Source of the DNA: Chloroflexota bacterium
GTDB lineage: Bacteria > Chloroflexota > Dehalococcoidia > Bin125
Direction of reading: 5' to 3'
Assembly (NCBI GenBank): GCA_028875225.1
Contig: JAPPFB010000002.1
Span: 1 to 64,000 of the forward strand
DNA: 64,000 bases
Numbering within the stretch: position 1 is the first letter of the stretch; each line of letters opens with the position of its first letter. A program made the position numbers and the translations under genes. Under the pieces are notes generated by a model. The model saw only the letters and a program-made list of their open reading frames with translations. It did not search any database and had not been told where the DNA came from. Of this stretch, positions 51,676 to 60,866 are shown one piece after another.

Positions 51676-52857
51676 CTAACTCCGAGGCAGTCCCAGACCA
51701 CGCGTGGCGATGATGTTTCGCTGGATCTCGTTGGTGCCGGAGTAGATCGTGCTGGGCACGGCGAGCAGGTATTGCTCGGGCATGTCGCCTTGCCACGGCG
51801 CCGTCGGCTCCTCGGGGATCAGCTGGCCGCTGAGGCCGAACATCTTGATCCCGTAGTTGTAGATCTTCTGGCCCAACTCGGACTGGAAGATCTTGATCAC
51901 CGACGCCTCGTAGTTGGGCACGTTGCCGGTCGCCTGGATGTGACCGATCCGGTAGCCGAGATACTTGGCGACGTTGTTGCTGATCACCAGGTCCGACAGG
52001 CCGAGTCGGTAGCGGTCGCGCTCCTCGGCGGAGCCGTTCTGCAGCTCTTCGGTCATGCCCTCAAGCGTCTTGCGCTGACCGGCGGTCGTGCCGATCCCGG
52101 AGCGCTCGAAGTCGAGCAGGGTCATACCCACGTACCAGCCGCGATTTTCTTCGCCGATGCGGTTCTTGGCCGGCACGCGGACGTCCTCGAAGAAGACCTC
52201 GTTGAAGTGGTGACGGCCGGCCATGTTGATCAGCGGTCGTACCGAGAGCCCGGGTGTGTTCTTGATGTCGTCGATCAAAAGGAAAGAGATGCCGCGGTGC
52301 TTGGGCGCGTCGGGGTCGGTGCGGACGAGGCAGAACATCTGGTTGGCGCGGTGACCGCCTGAGGTCCAGATCTTCTGGCCGTTGATGATGTAGTCGTCGC
52401 CGTCACGGACGGCGCGGGTCTGCAGTGAGGCGAGATCGGAGCCGGACCCGGGCTCGGAGTAGCCCTGGCACCAGATGTGCTCGCCCGAGGTGATCTTGGG
52501 CAGGTATTCGGCCTTCTGCTCGTCCGAGCCGTGAATGATCAGAGTCGGACCAATCATGCCCACGCCGAAGCCGCGCGTGCCGGTGTCGGGCGCGCCGTGG
52601 TAGCCGAACTCCTCGTTGAAGACGATCTGCTCGTAGATCGACGCGCCCAGACCGCCATACTCCTTCGGCCAGGCCGGCGCAATCCAGCCGCGGTCCGCCA
52701 GCTTGCGGTTGAACTCCACGGCGTTCTCGAAGTCTTCCTCATTCTCCCGGGCGCCGCCTGGACCCTCAGTGGACGCGGGCTCGGGAATGTTGTCGAGCAG
52801 GAATTGACGGACCTCGCCGCGCAAGGTTTCCTCGGTCTCGGAGAATCGCAGTTCCAT
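51676..52857 (-). CDS. Acyl-CoA dehydrogenase
   Basis: A 393-residue FAD enzyme for the alpha,beta-oxidation of acyl-CoA. Landmarks: SETEETLRGEVRQFLLDN, the FAD/substrate segment WCQGYSEPGSGSDLASLQTRA, NGQKIWTSGGHRANQMF and the C-terminal RNIIATRGLGLPR. The PGSGSDLA and SGGHRAN motifs match the long/medium-chain group. Electrons pass to electron-transfer flavoprotein, not encoded here. ATG 52857 follows GAGGTAG. Upstream lies tRNA-Gly. Confidence 0.95.
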   Translation of the reverse strand: MELRFSETEETLRGEVRQFLLDNIPEPASTEGPGGARENEEDFENAVEFNRKLADRGWIAPAWPKEYGGLGASIYEQIVFNEEFGYHGAPDTGTRGFGVGMIGPTLIIHGSDEQKAEYLPKITSGEHIWCQGYSEPGSGSDLASLQTRAVRDGDDYIINGQKIWTSGGHRANQMFCLVRTDPDAPKHRGISFLLIDDIKNTPGLSVRPLINMAGRHHFNEVFFEDVRVPAKNRIGEENRGWYVGMTLLDFERSGIGTTAGQRKTLEGMTEELQNGSAEERDRYRLGLSDLVISNNVAKYLGYRIGHIQATGNVPNYEASVIKIFQSELGQKIYNYGIKMFGLSGQLIPEEPTAPWQGDMPEQYLLAVPSTIYSGTNEIQRNIIATRGLGLPRS

Positions 52858-52902
52858 TGGTGCTACCTCACTATCCCGTTCGCTGGAATACGTCGTGCCT
52901 CT

Positions 52903-52977
52903 TGGAGCGGGAGACGGGATTCGAACCCGCGACCCTCTGCTTGGGAAGCAGATGCTCTACCACTGAGCTACTCCCGC
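52903..52977 (-). tRNA. tRNA-Gly (anticodon CCC), CCA encoded
   Basis: Full cloverleaf on the minus strand: acceptor GCGGGAG/CTCCCGC, D arm GCTC-AGTGGTA-GAGC, anticodon stem TCTGC/GCAGA with loop TTCCCAA, variable GGGTC, T arm GCGGG-TTCGAAT-CCCGT, discriminator T and genomic CCA. The anticodon CCC reads the GGG codon. Confidence 0.95.
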
Positions 52978-53062
52978 AGCGCCTGCAAATGCGACAGGCA
53001 CATGCAGAACAGTCTGTTGCATCGTACACGTCGACCCCGCCTTGATGGTGTCAGACGGCGAC

Positions 53063-53905
53063 CTATCGGAATCGCGCGGCCTGAACGTCGCCCGGGTCGT
53101 CAACCACCCGCAATAGTCCGCCGCCGATCAGCGCCAACGCAGCGACGGATCCGGACGCCAAACCAGCAATCGCCGCGTTGCGGACGAGCAGCGATACCGC
53201 ATCCGCCGCAATCAAGGCCAGCTCCGCCGCAAACGGATCGGCGGTCGATTCGGCCTGCCCGGCAAATGCCGATCGGACCACAAATGCGCCGATCCAGACC
53301 AACAGCGCACCCACGGCGATTGCCAGCCCCGGCGCTGCGAACCGAGACAGGCCCCGCGTCTGAGCAGCGGTCGCCAGGGACAGCAGGATGGCGAGCGTTC
53401 CACTGACGACTAGCGTGACCGTGGCCAGCTCGTGACCACCGCGAGTCAGTCGGCCGACGCTCCCTTCAAACAGGGCGCCACGAGAAAAGACGCGGAAGGC
53501 CCTGGGCGAATCCGACAGCGCCTCGAGCCCGGCGTCGTACACCAGTGAGGCGGTCGCTGCGGCGATCGCCTCCGAGACCGCCCCGGGACCGTCCGCCAGC
53601 GCCTCCCGATCCAGTTGGAGCGTGAGCGGATAGTCAGACAACGGAACGACCCCGCCGTGCTCAGCCCCTGCCTCCAACTCGGGCCAGGCGTTGAGGACGA
53701 ATTGATCGATTTCCAGCAGTGACGTCAACGCACGAGCCAGGTAGTGCTGCGCCGTGTTCCGTTGCGTCAACTGAGTGGCGGACAGGAAGACGATCGCCAT
53801 TGCCGTCATGAGCGCGGTCAGGAGCATGGTGAGGACGAGGACCGGTCTCCGCCAACCCGATTCCCTCGGTGACGCCGGCCGATAACGCGTCGGGCGTCCG
53901 GTCAC
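53063..53905 (-). CDS. Membrane protein of unknown function, coupled to RDD gene
   Basis: A 280-residue protein with a hydrophobic segment near the N-terminus (VLVLTMLLTALMTAMAIVFL), a soluble stretch (~60-170) and three C-terminal hydrophobic segments (LATVTLVVSGTLAILL; GLAIAVGALLVWIGAFVV; AAIAGLASGSVAALALIGGG). Translation begins at GTG 53905, overlapping the RDD stop as GTGA. The soluble part has no family I recognise. The gene is the last of a short membrane-protein pair. Confidence 0.75.
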   Translation of the reverse strand: MTGRPTRYRPASPRESGWRRPVLVLTMLLTALMTAMAIVFLSATQLTQRNTAQHYLARALTSLLEIDQFVLNAWPELEAGAEHGGVVPLSDYPLTLQLDREALADGPGAVSEAIAAATASLVYDAGLEALSDSPRAFRVFSRGALFEGSVGRLTRGGHELATVTLVVSGTLAILLSLATAAQTRGLSRFAAPGLAIAVGALLVWIGAFVVRSAFAGQAESTADPFAAELALIAADAVSLLVRNAAIAGLASGSVAALALIGGGLLRVVDDPGDVQAARFR

Positions 53906-54348
53906 GTCGCCTGAGTCTCGATCAGCAGCGATCCAGAGAGCATGTCGGGCAAGCTTCTTCCCTGCGGATCGACCCAGGGCCACCACAACCCGATCCCGAG
54001 CAGCACGACCGAAGGCCACCAGATCAGCCCGCGGATGACAAACGTCCGCTTGCCACCGCATAGTTCACGAAGTCCAAGCGCGCGGGCGCCGAGCGTCCGC
54101 GCGCCCAATCCCGCATACAACGACGACAACAGGAACCAGCACAGCGCAATGGCGTAGCCAACGCCCCACTCAGCGGCGGTTGGATCGCGTTCCAGCGGAT
54201 CGACTTGCAGCAGCATGCCCAGGAGCGCAGCTCCCGCACACAGTGCGCTGAACAGGCCAATCACGACGAAATCAATCGCCGCGGCCACTGCCCGGGCCTC
54301 TCTGCGAACGATCGGGAGGTACAGAGGTTGGGACTCTGAACGGGTCAT
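53902..54348 (-). CDS. RDD-family membrane protein
   Basis: A 148-residue RDD protein. The signature is the Arg in the first helix (RREARAVAAAIDFVVIGLF) with the following Asp, then a second segment and the central GLGARTLGARALGLRELCG-type loop typical of the family. Three hydrophobic segments. The family has been linked to ion transport and to membrane protease partners. ATG 54348 lies 28 bases from the divergent peptidase gene start, so the two share a short promoter region. Confidence 0.85.
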   Translation of the reverse strand: MTRSESQPLYLPIVRREARAVAAAIDFVVIGLFSALCAGAALLGMLLQVDPLERDPTAAEWGVGYAIALCWFLLSSLYAGLGARTLGARALGLRELCGGKRTFVIRGLIWWPSVVLLGIGLWWPWVDPQGRSLPDMLSGSLLIETQAT

Positions 54349-54376
54349 CAACGCGGTTGAGCGTAGCATCGAATGC

Positions 54377-55525
54377 ATGGTGCGGCGGCGTCTGGTCCTC
54401 AGCGCATCCCTGGCAACGGTCGCCGTTGCCATGGCGGTTCTCTGCGCGCTCTTCGTCTCGACCACGCTCAGGGCGCAGTCCTCACCCGGTCTCGACGAGC
54501 TCCTGGGAAGCGCGACCGAGACCCACCGATTCTCCTTCTTCAAGTACGAGCTGACTCACCTGCCCAACCGCTGGCTGACCAGCGCGGCCGGTTGGCTCGG
54601 TGAACCGGATCTGGATGAGGATGCCACGCTCCAACGATGGTTCGAGGAGCGCAGCGAGCACCACCGGAAGCGGGCGGAACTGCTCCTGGAACGTCAGCTC
54701 AGCAGCGCGGCATCGGAGATGGGACTGGATACTCCGCTCCCGCTCTTCGGCCGGGTCAGAGTCGTCTGGCCGCCGGTCGACGTGGATCTCAGCGAACGCT
54801 TGCACGTGGTCGCCATCTCACCCAGGGACGAAGTGCGCATGGTCCGGTCCGTGTTGCTCACTTCCGACGTGGAGCGGGAGGACTTTGAACGAATCGAAGC
54901 TGAGGTGGAAGCCGGCGGGCGCTGGTCTGCCTGGGTCGGATCGATCGGCGGCGTCGCGCTGTATCCGGCTTCAGTCGTCTCGTCTCGCGACTATCTGAGC
55001 ACGCTGCAAATCATGGCCCACGAGTGGACTCATCACTACCTGGGCTTCTATCCCCTGGGCCTGGCCTACGCGCAGGGTTCGGACATGCGGACGATCAACG
55101 AGACTGTCGCCGACATCGTCGGCGACGAACTGGGTGAGGTCGCCGCAGGTGCGTTTGCCTATGAATCGCCCGACGTCGACGACGAAGCGCAACTCCGAAC
55201 CGAGATTCGGGCTGCGACCGATCCGCTCCTGCGTCAGCTTCGAATCGATGTCGACGCGCTGCTGGCCGACGGCCGGATCGAGGAGGCGGAACGCCTGATG
55301 GAAGCGACGCGACTGCAACTGGTCGAGCTGGATCGTCCATTCCGGCGGATCAACCAGGCGTTTCTCGCGTTTCGAGGCGGGTACGGCGCCAGTCCGTCAT
55401 CAGCCAGCCCCTGGGGCCCTCGGCTGATCGCGTTTCGCAATGAACACGCTTCGCTGTCGGACTTTCTTGAAGCCGTACGAAGCATCGGTACGCCCAACGA
55501 AGCGGACGCGCTGCTCCCGCGCTAG
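54377..55525 (+). CDS. Gluzincin-like metallopeptidase, membrane-anchored or secreted
   Basis: A 382-residue protein with an N-terminal signal or anchor (LVLSASLATVAVAMAVLCAL). The zinc motif HEWTH is at 215-219 and NETVAD at 241-246, the spacing and Asn-Glu-x-x-x-Asp pattern of thermolysin-type gluzincins. Upstream of it is an uncharacterised region (40-200) with an arginine-rich helix. No known family matched by eye. It is divergent from the RDD gene and converges with the penicillin-binding protein gene six bases away, which suggests a cell-envelope role. Confidence 0.78.
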   Translation: MVRRRLVLSASLATVAVAMAVLCALFVSTTLRAQSSPGLDELLGSATETHRFSFFKYELTHLPNRWLTSAAGWLGEPDLDEDATLQRWFEERSEHHRKRAELLLERQLSSAASEMGLDTPLPLFGRVRVVWPPVDVDLSERLHVVAISPRDEVRMVRSVLLTSDVEREDFERIEAEVEAGGRWSAWVGSIGGVALYPASVVSSRDYLSTLQIMAHEWTHHYLGFYPLGLAYAQGSDMRTINETVADIVGDELGEVAAGAFAYESPDVDDEAQLRTEIRAATDPLLRQLRIDVDALLADGRIEEAERLMEATRLQLVELDRPFRRINQAFLAFRGGYGASPSSASPWGPRLIAFRNEHASLSDFLEAVRSIGTPNEADALLPR

Positions 55526-55531
55526 GACGAC

Positions 55532-58351
55532 TCAGTTCGACTCATCCTCCGCGGACTCCAGGCTGGAGACGTTTGGTTGTTCGGGGAGGGCGATCATGAT
55601 CGTCTCACTGATCGTCCCCAGGTACGCGTCCATGACCTCCAGGCTCAACTCATAGACTCCGCCATTGGTCTCGCCGCTGTCCCAGCGCCCAAGGACGCCC
55701 CCGATGACGCTGCGCGAGCCGGTGGCAATGGTGATCACGTCTTCGCTACCCAATCGTCGCGCGGTCAACGACCAGCCGGTCAGATCCGAACTGTGTGCCC
55801 GCCCGGTAATCAGGATCTCGCCTCGCTCGACGATCGCGGCGTCACCCGGCGTGTCGAACCGTACCGGCGCATCCGCCTCATCGACCGTGCCGGGCTGCAG
55901 ATATGCCACCCGGTGGCGGCGCAACCACTCGACGGCGATCGGGTCCAGCGCCGTCGCTCCCCGACGAGATACCGTTGGCGGTTCCAGCCACACGCCTCGC
56001 TGCAGGTAGTCCTCGGGAGTGTCGACGGTCGCCCGCTGCAAGGTTCGTCGATCAACATCAACCTCAAAACAGATGTAGTTGTCGACCGGTGGAGCGACAC
56101 GGAGCGATACGAACAGCTCTTCCCGTGGGGCGGTACACGGTTGTTGCAGATCGGAGTCCGATTGCGTCGCGGCCATTGGATTCACGGCGGGAGCGTAGAC
56201 CAGCGAACGGTGGAGACCGTCCGGCGCCCGGAACTCTTCGGCCGTCAAACCATGATGGGCGGCAAGCATGAATCGATTCCAGATCAGTCCGGCGGTCTGA
56301 ACGGACGATCCGCCGGTCATCGGCGACTCGTCGGCATTGCCGATCCAGACTCCGACGGCCAGCTGCGGCGTATAGCCCATCGTCCAGTAGTCGCGACGCA
56401 GGTCGTCCATGCCCGGATCGCCGGCCGTCCCGGTCTTGGCTGCGGCCGGCCGATCCAGCAGGAGCAGGCTGTCGGCGCCGTACAGCAGGGACCGAGCGCT
56501 GTTGTCGGAAAGAATGTCGGTGATTTGATACGTATGTCCGGGCGGGGCCGCAACGCGGACCTCCGGCTCGCCCGACGTCGACCACTCGTAGAGCAGCCTG
56601 CCTTCTGCGTCCCGTATTTCCAGGACTGCGACCGGGTCAAGCTCACGGAATCCATCCGGCAGCGCCAGCAGGGTGGGCTGCCCCTTCATCTCACCGAGAT
56701 TGGCCAGGGTCGCATAGGCGTACGTCAGGTCGAGCAGCGAGACTTCACCGCCGCCCAGGGTGATCGACGGGCCGTAGGCGCCGGGATCGTGCATCGTGGT
56801 GATGCCCAGGCGGTGCGTGCTGTCGAGCAAGGCGGCGCTGCCCAGCAGTTCGGCCAGCTTGAACGCCGGCACGTTCATTGAGTTTGCCAGAGCGCTGCGC
56901 ACCGTCACCGGTCCGCGAAACACGCCGTCAAAGTTGACCGGCTTGAACTCCGTGCCATCCGCTTCGACGTACGTGGTCGGCACGTCCCAGAGCACCGTCG
57001 CGGGATGCCAGGTGCGCGGATCGAGCTGGAATGCGGCCAGGTAGGTCAGCGGCTTCAGCGCGGATCCAGGGGAGTGCGTCGCCGTCGCCAGGTTGACCTG
57101 GCCGTCAATCGTCTTGTCAAAGAAGTCGCGGCTGCCGACCATCGCGAGGATCTGTCCGGTTGACGGATCGATGGCGACCAGCGCGCCGTTATGTGCACCG
57201 GTCGCCGCTTCGAAATCGTTGATCGCCGACCGCACTTCGGACTCGGCCCGGGCCTGCAATCCGAAGTCGAGCGAGGTCGTAATCCTCAGACCCCCGTTGT
57301 TCATCAGGTTCTCGCAGCCGCCCGTGCCGGACGGCGGCACGAACCGCTCCAGCCGGCAGAGCCGCTCAACCTGCTCACGCACGTAGATCACGTAGTGAGG
57401 CGCCTCTATGTCGAATTCGGCCGAGTCGAACTCCAACTCCTCGCGCCAGGCCGCATCGGCCTCGGCGCGAGTGATGAAGCCGTGGCGCACCATCAGCGCC
57501 AACACATCGCCCTGTCGCCGCTTCGCTCCCTCGAGGTTCTCCAGCGGGTTGTAGAGGGACGGGGCCTGCGGCAGACCGGCCAGCATCGCCGACTCGGCCA
57601 GCGTCAGCTGCGCGGGAGCTTTGCCGAAGTAGCGCTGACTCGCTGCGCCGACTCCGTACGAAAAATTCCCGTAGAAGATTGAGTTGAGATACCACTCGAG
57701 GATCTGCTCTTTGCCGTACTCATTCGTGAGCTCGATCGCCAGGATCGTCTCCTTCAGCTTGCCGCGAACCCGGTTCAGTGTGCGGCCGGTGCGCTCCTCG
57801 GGTGGAATCAGCACGTTCTTGACCAGCTGTTGCGTGATCGACGAGCCACCGGAGCCGCCGAGAAAGTCCGAGCTGCCGACGCCGAAGTTCTCCCAGGCGG
57901 CACGCAGCAGTCCGCGGAAGTTGATGCCCTGGTTGGTCCAGAACGTGGCGTCTTCCGTGGCCACGGTCGCGTCGATCAGGTGTTGCGACACGCGGTGCAA
58001 GCGCACCGGCGCGCGGAGCCCGTCGGACGGACGCGCGTATTCGAACAGCAGGACGCCGTCCTCGCCGTTGCGATCGAAGACGCGGCTGCTGCCCAGGAGC
58101 TGCTGCGTCTCCTCGATCTGGTCGGGCGGGGCCAGTTCGTTGGCGAAGTCCGAGTAGATCAGATAGGCCGCGCCCGCAGCTGCGCCGAGCAGCGCCAGCG
58201 GGGCGCCGAGCAGAATCACGAGGGCGATCATCCAGCCGCGCATGCGGGCCGGCTCGACCCGTTCGCCGCGCTTGCGCCGACGCGATCGGATCGCCAGCCT
58301 GGTCGCCAGACTCAGCCGGCGCTTAGTTGCGGCGTGACGTTCGGATGTCAA
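55532..58351 (-). CDS. Class A penicillin-binding protein (PBP1A-like)
   Basis: A 939-residue bifunctional peptidoglycan synthase. A cytoplasmic Arg-rich tail precedes one transmembrane helix (~40-65). Glycosyltransferase 51: catalytic Glu133 in ATEDATFW and GGSSITQQLVKN (168-179). Transpeptidase: Ser430-x-x-Lys433 in PGSALKPL, Ser491-Met-Asn493, and KTGT at 639-642. The last ~200 residues are a less common beta-rich extension. The TTG at 58351, with GGAG eight bases upstream, is the most likely start. All catalytic residues are intact, so this organism probably makes peptidoglycan. Confidence 0.95.
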   Translation of the reverse strand: MTSERHAATKRRLSLATRLAIRSRRRKRGERVEPARMRGWMIALVILLGAPLALLGAAAGAAYLIYSDFANELAPPDQIEETQQLLGSSRVFDRNGEDGVLLFEYARPSDGLRAPVRLHRVSQHLIDATVATEDATFWTNQGINFRGLLRAAWENFGVGSSDFLGGSGGSSITQQLVKNVLIPPEERTGRTLNRVRGKLKETILAIELTNEYGKEQILEWYLNSIFYGNFSYGVGAASQRYFGKAPAQLTLAESAMLAGLPQAPSLYNPLENLEGAKRRQGDVLALMVRHGFITRAEADAAWREELEFDSAEFDIEAPHYVIYVREQVERLCRLERFVPPSGTGGCENLMNNGGLRITTSLDFGLQARAESEVRSAINDFEAATGAHNGALVAIDPSTGQILAMVGSRDFFDKTIDGQVNLATATHSPGSALKPLTYLAAFQLDPRTWHPATVLWDVPTTYVEADGTEFKPVNFDGVFRGPVTVRSALANSMNVPAFKLAELLGSAALLDSTHRLGITTMHDPGAYGPSITLGGGEVSLLDLTYAYATLANLGEMKGQPTLLALPDGFRELDPVAVLEIRDAEGRLLYEWSTSGEPEVRVAAPPGHTYQITDILSDNSARSLLYGADSLLLLDRPAAAKTGTAGDPGMDDLRRDYWTMGYTPQLAVGVWIGNADESPMTGGSSVQTAGLIWNRFMLAAHHGLTAEEFRAPDGLHRSLVYAPAVNPMAATQSDSDLQQPCTAPREELFVSLRVAPPVDNYICFEVDVDRRTLQRATVDTPEDYLQRGVWLEPPTVSRRGATALDPIAVEWLRRHRVAYLQPGTVDEADAPVRFDTPGDAAIVERGEILITGRAHSSDLTGWSLTARRLGSEDVITIATGSRSVIGGVLGRWDSGETNGGVYELSLEVMDAYLGTISETIMIALPEQPNVSSLESAEDESN

Positions 58352-58466
58352 TCCCGGTACTCCGTCTCAACTTCCACATTACGTCCGACGCCCTGGAACT
58401 CCGGGGCGCGATAGGCTGCATTTCACGCACGAGTAACGTTCCGCCCCATCTCCCGAGCCCTCCGAT

Positions 58467-58778
58467 ATGTCTGACTCTGACAGCACCCAGTTCACGAGCG
58501 CGCAGGTGCGGCATCTCGCATCGTTGGTGCGTATTGAATTGACGGATTCCGAGGTCGAAGAGTTCCGCAGCGAACTGGCCAGCATCCTCTCGCACATCGA
58601 CGCGCTGTCCGAGATCGACACGAGCGGCGTGCCGCCGACGAACAACGGCGCCGACCTGCTCAACATCCAGGACGACGACGCTTCGCGTCCGGCGATGGAG
58701 CGCGAACAGATTCTGGCCAACGCGCCGCAGCGCGAGGACGAGTACTTCCGCGTCCACGCGGTGCTCGATCAGTCATGA
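58467..58778 (+). CDS. gatC: Asp/Glu-tRNA amidotransferase subunit C
   Basis: A 103-residue GatC, which stabilises GatA-GatB in the complex converting Glu-tRNA(Gln) and Asp-tRNA(Asn) to their amides. The VRHLASLVRIELTDSEVEEF helix, the LSEIDTSGVPPT segment and the terminal EDEYFRVHAVLDQ are diagnostic. It overlaps gatA by ATGA. gatB is not in the window. Confidence 0.95.
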   Translation: MSDSDSTQFTSAQVRHLASLVRIELTDSEVEEFRSELASILSHIDALSEIDTSGVPPTNNGADLLNIQDDDASRPAMEREQILANAPQREDEYFRVHAVLDQS

Positions 58779-60265
58779 CTGCTCCCACAAACACCGAACT
58801 GTTGACGATCACACTGGCGGAAGGCCGACGGCGACTAGTTGCCGGCGACGTCACCTCAGTCCAACTGACCCAGATGTTTCTCGATCGGATCGCCGATACC
58901 GACGATGAGGTCCGCGCCTTCGTCACGGTGACGGCGGAATCGGCCCTCGAACAGGCCGCCGAAGCGGACGCGTTGCTTGCTCGCGGGGACGCCGCAGCGC
59001 CGCTGACCGGCTTGCCGATCGGGCTCAAGGACGTGTTGATGACCAGGGGCGTCCGAACGACGGCCGGCTCGAGGATGCTGGACCGCCTGGTTCCGCCCTA
59101 CGACGCAACGGTTGTAACCCGATTGGGCGAAGCAGGGGCGATCTCGCTGGGCAAACTCAACATGGACGAGTTCGCGATGGGCTCCTCGACCGAGCATTCA
59201 GCCTGGTTTCCGACGGCCAATCCCTGGGATCTTGAGCGCGTGCCCGGCGGATCCTCCGGCGGTTCGGCCGCCGCCGTCGCCGCGCGGCAGTGCATCGCCA
59301 CGCTTGGTTCCGACACCGGCGGCTCAATCCGCCAGCCGGCCTCGTTCTGCGGCGTCGTCGGCCTCAAGCCGACGTACGGCCGCGTCTCACGATACGGACT
59401 GATCGCATTCGCCAGCTCGCTCGACCAGATCGGACCCTTCACCAGCACGGTAGAGGACGCGGCGATGCTGCTCCAGGCCATCGCCGGACCGGACCCGCTC
59501 GATTCCACCTGCTACGACGAGCCGGTCCCGGACTTCAGCGCGCAACTGGACCGCGGGCTCGACGGCCTGCGCGTCGCCGCGCCGCAGGAGTTCTTCGGCG
59601 ACGGCATGGACGACGACGTCGCGAGCGCGGTCGAGACGGCGCTCGATCTGCTCGCCGCCAATGGAGCGATCATTGACCGCTCGCCATCAATGCCGTCCGT
59701 GCCGATGGCATTGCCCGTTTACTACATCCTCGCCCCGTCGGAATGCTCGGCCAACCTGGCCCGCTTCGACGGCGTCAAGTACGGCTACGGCGCGCGCGGC
59801 GGTGAGTCGATGTGGGCCGACATGGAAGCGACCCGCCAGCACGGGTTCGGTCGTGAGGTCAAACGCCGCATCTTGCTGGGCGCTTACGCGCTCTCGGCCG
59901 GCTACTACGACGCCTACTATCTCCAGGCCCAGAAAGTCCGAACGCTGATCCGGCGAGAGTTCGATCGCGTCTTCGCCGAGCACGATGTGATCGTCGCTCC
60001 CACTGCTCCTACCGTCGCGTTCAGGCAGGGCGAGATCACCGACCCGTATCAGATGTACCTCAACGACATCTACACCATTCCGGCCAACATCGCCGGACTT
60101 CCGGCGATCTCCGTCCCGGGCGGATTCGGCAAAGGCCGCATGCCGGTCGGACTCCAGTTCGTGGGTCAACGCCTGGACGAGACCGCACTGCTGGGGGTCG
60201 CCAACGCCTACGAACAACTGACGCAATGGCCCACCTTCCCGTCGGGAAATGTTGGCTCTACGTAA
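58775..60265 (+). CDS. gatA: Asp/Glu-tRNA amidotransferase subunit A
   Basis: A 496-residue amidase that releases ammonia from glutamine for the tRNA amidation. The Lys-Ser-Ser triad is at Lys85 (GLKDV), Ser160 (GGSSGGSA) and Ser184 (TGGSIRQPAS), with the same internal spacing as in characterised GatA. It starts at the ATG overlapping the gatC stop. Length is normal. Confidence 0.96.
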   Translation: MTAPTNTELLTITLAEGRRRLVAGDVTSVQLTQMFLDRIADTDDEVRAFVTVTAESALEQAAEADALLARGDAAAPLTGLPIGLKDVLMTRGVRTTAGSRMLDRLVPPYDATVVTRLGEAGAISLGKLNMDEFAMGSSTEHSAWFPTANPWDLERVPGGSSGGSAAAVAARQCIATLGSDTGGSIRQPASFCGVVGLKPTYGRVSRYGLIAFASSLDQIGPFTSTVEDAAMLLQAIAGPDPLDSTCYDEPVPDFSAQLDRGLDGLRVAAPQEFFGDGMDDDVASAVETALDLLAANGAIIDRSPSMPSVPMALPVYYILAPSECSANLARFDGVKYGYGARGGESMWADMEATRQHGFGREVKRRILLGAYALSAGYYDAYYLQAQKVRTLIRREFDRVFAEHDVIVAPTAPTVAFRQGEITDPYQMYLNDIYTIPANIAGLPAISVPGGFGKGRMPVGLQFVGQRLDETALLGVANAYEQLTQWPTFPSGNVGST

Positions 60266-60330
60266 CGAGTGATTGTGCGGGACCGTCCGGCACTGACACT
60301 GCCGGTTTCTTCACGTAAAGTTCGATCTTG

Positions 60331-60822
60331 ATGGATCCAATTCTCGAACCCGTGCTCCGCGAACTCGCGCGCGACGCCCGTCAGTCGGCAGCACAGATCG
60401 CCGAGCGCGTCGACGGCAGCGAAGCCGAAGTCGCCGAAGCGGTCAGGGAAGCCGAAGAGCGCAACATCGTGCTCGGCTACGGGGCCAAGATCAACTGGGA
60501 GACCCTGGGCCTGTCGACCGTGTACGCGGTCGTGGAGGTCACCGTCGAGCCCCAGCCGAATGTCGGCTACAACGCCGTCGCCCGGCGCATCGCGCGATTC
60601 GACGAAGTACAAACCGTCTATTTCGTCTCCGGTGCCTACGACCTGTTGGTCATGATCGCCGCCGACAACATGCGCGGCATTTCCGATTTCGTCGGCGAGC
60701 GCCTGGCCACGATGTCCGGCGTCAAGGGCACCACCACCCGCGTCCTCATGCGCCGCTACAAGGAAGACGGCGTCTACATCGACGCCGACCTGCAGAACGA
60801 CCGCCAGAAGGTGGTCTTCTGA
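60331..60822 (+). CDS. Lrp/AsnC-family transcriptional regulator
   Basis: A 163-residue regulator. The N-terminal winged helix is short and lacks some usual residues (LRELARDARQSAAQIAERVD then SEAEVAEAVREAE), and the C-terminal RAM domain (VYAVVEVTVEPQPNVGY, then FVSGAYDLLVMIAAD) binds amino acids. ATG 60331 is chosen over the TTG at 60328. It is immediately upstream of an aminotransferase on the same strand, which it probably controls. Confidence 0.9.
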   Translation: MDPILEPVLRELARDARQSAAQIAERVDGSEAEVAEAVREAEERNIVLGYGAKINWETLGLSTVYAVVEVTVEPQPNVGYNAVARRIARFDEVQTVYFVSGAYDLLVMIAADNMRGISDFVGERLATMSGVKGTTTRVLMRRYKEDGVYIDADLQNDRQKVVF

Positions 60823-60866
60823 CCCGCCCATCCCCGCAGCAGGAATGAGTTCAGAGCGAGAGAACC

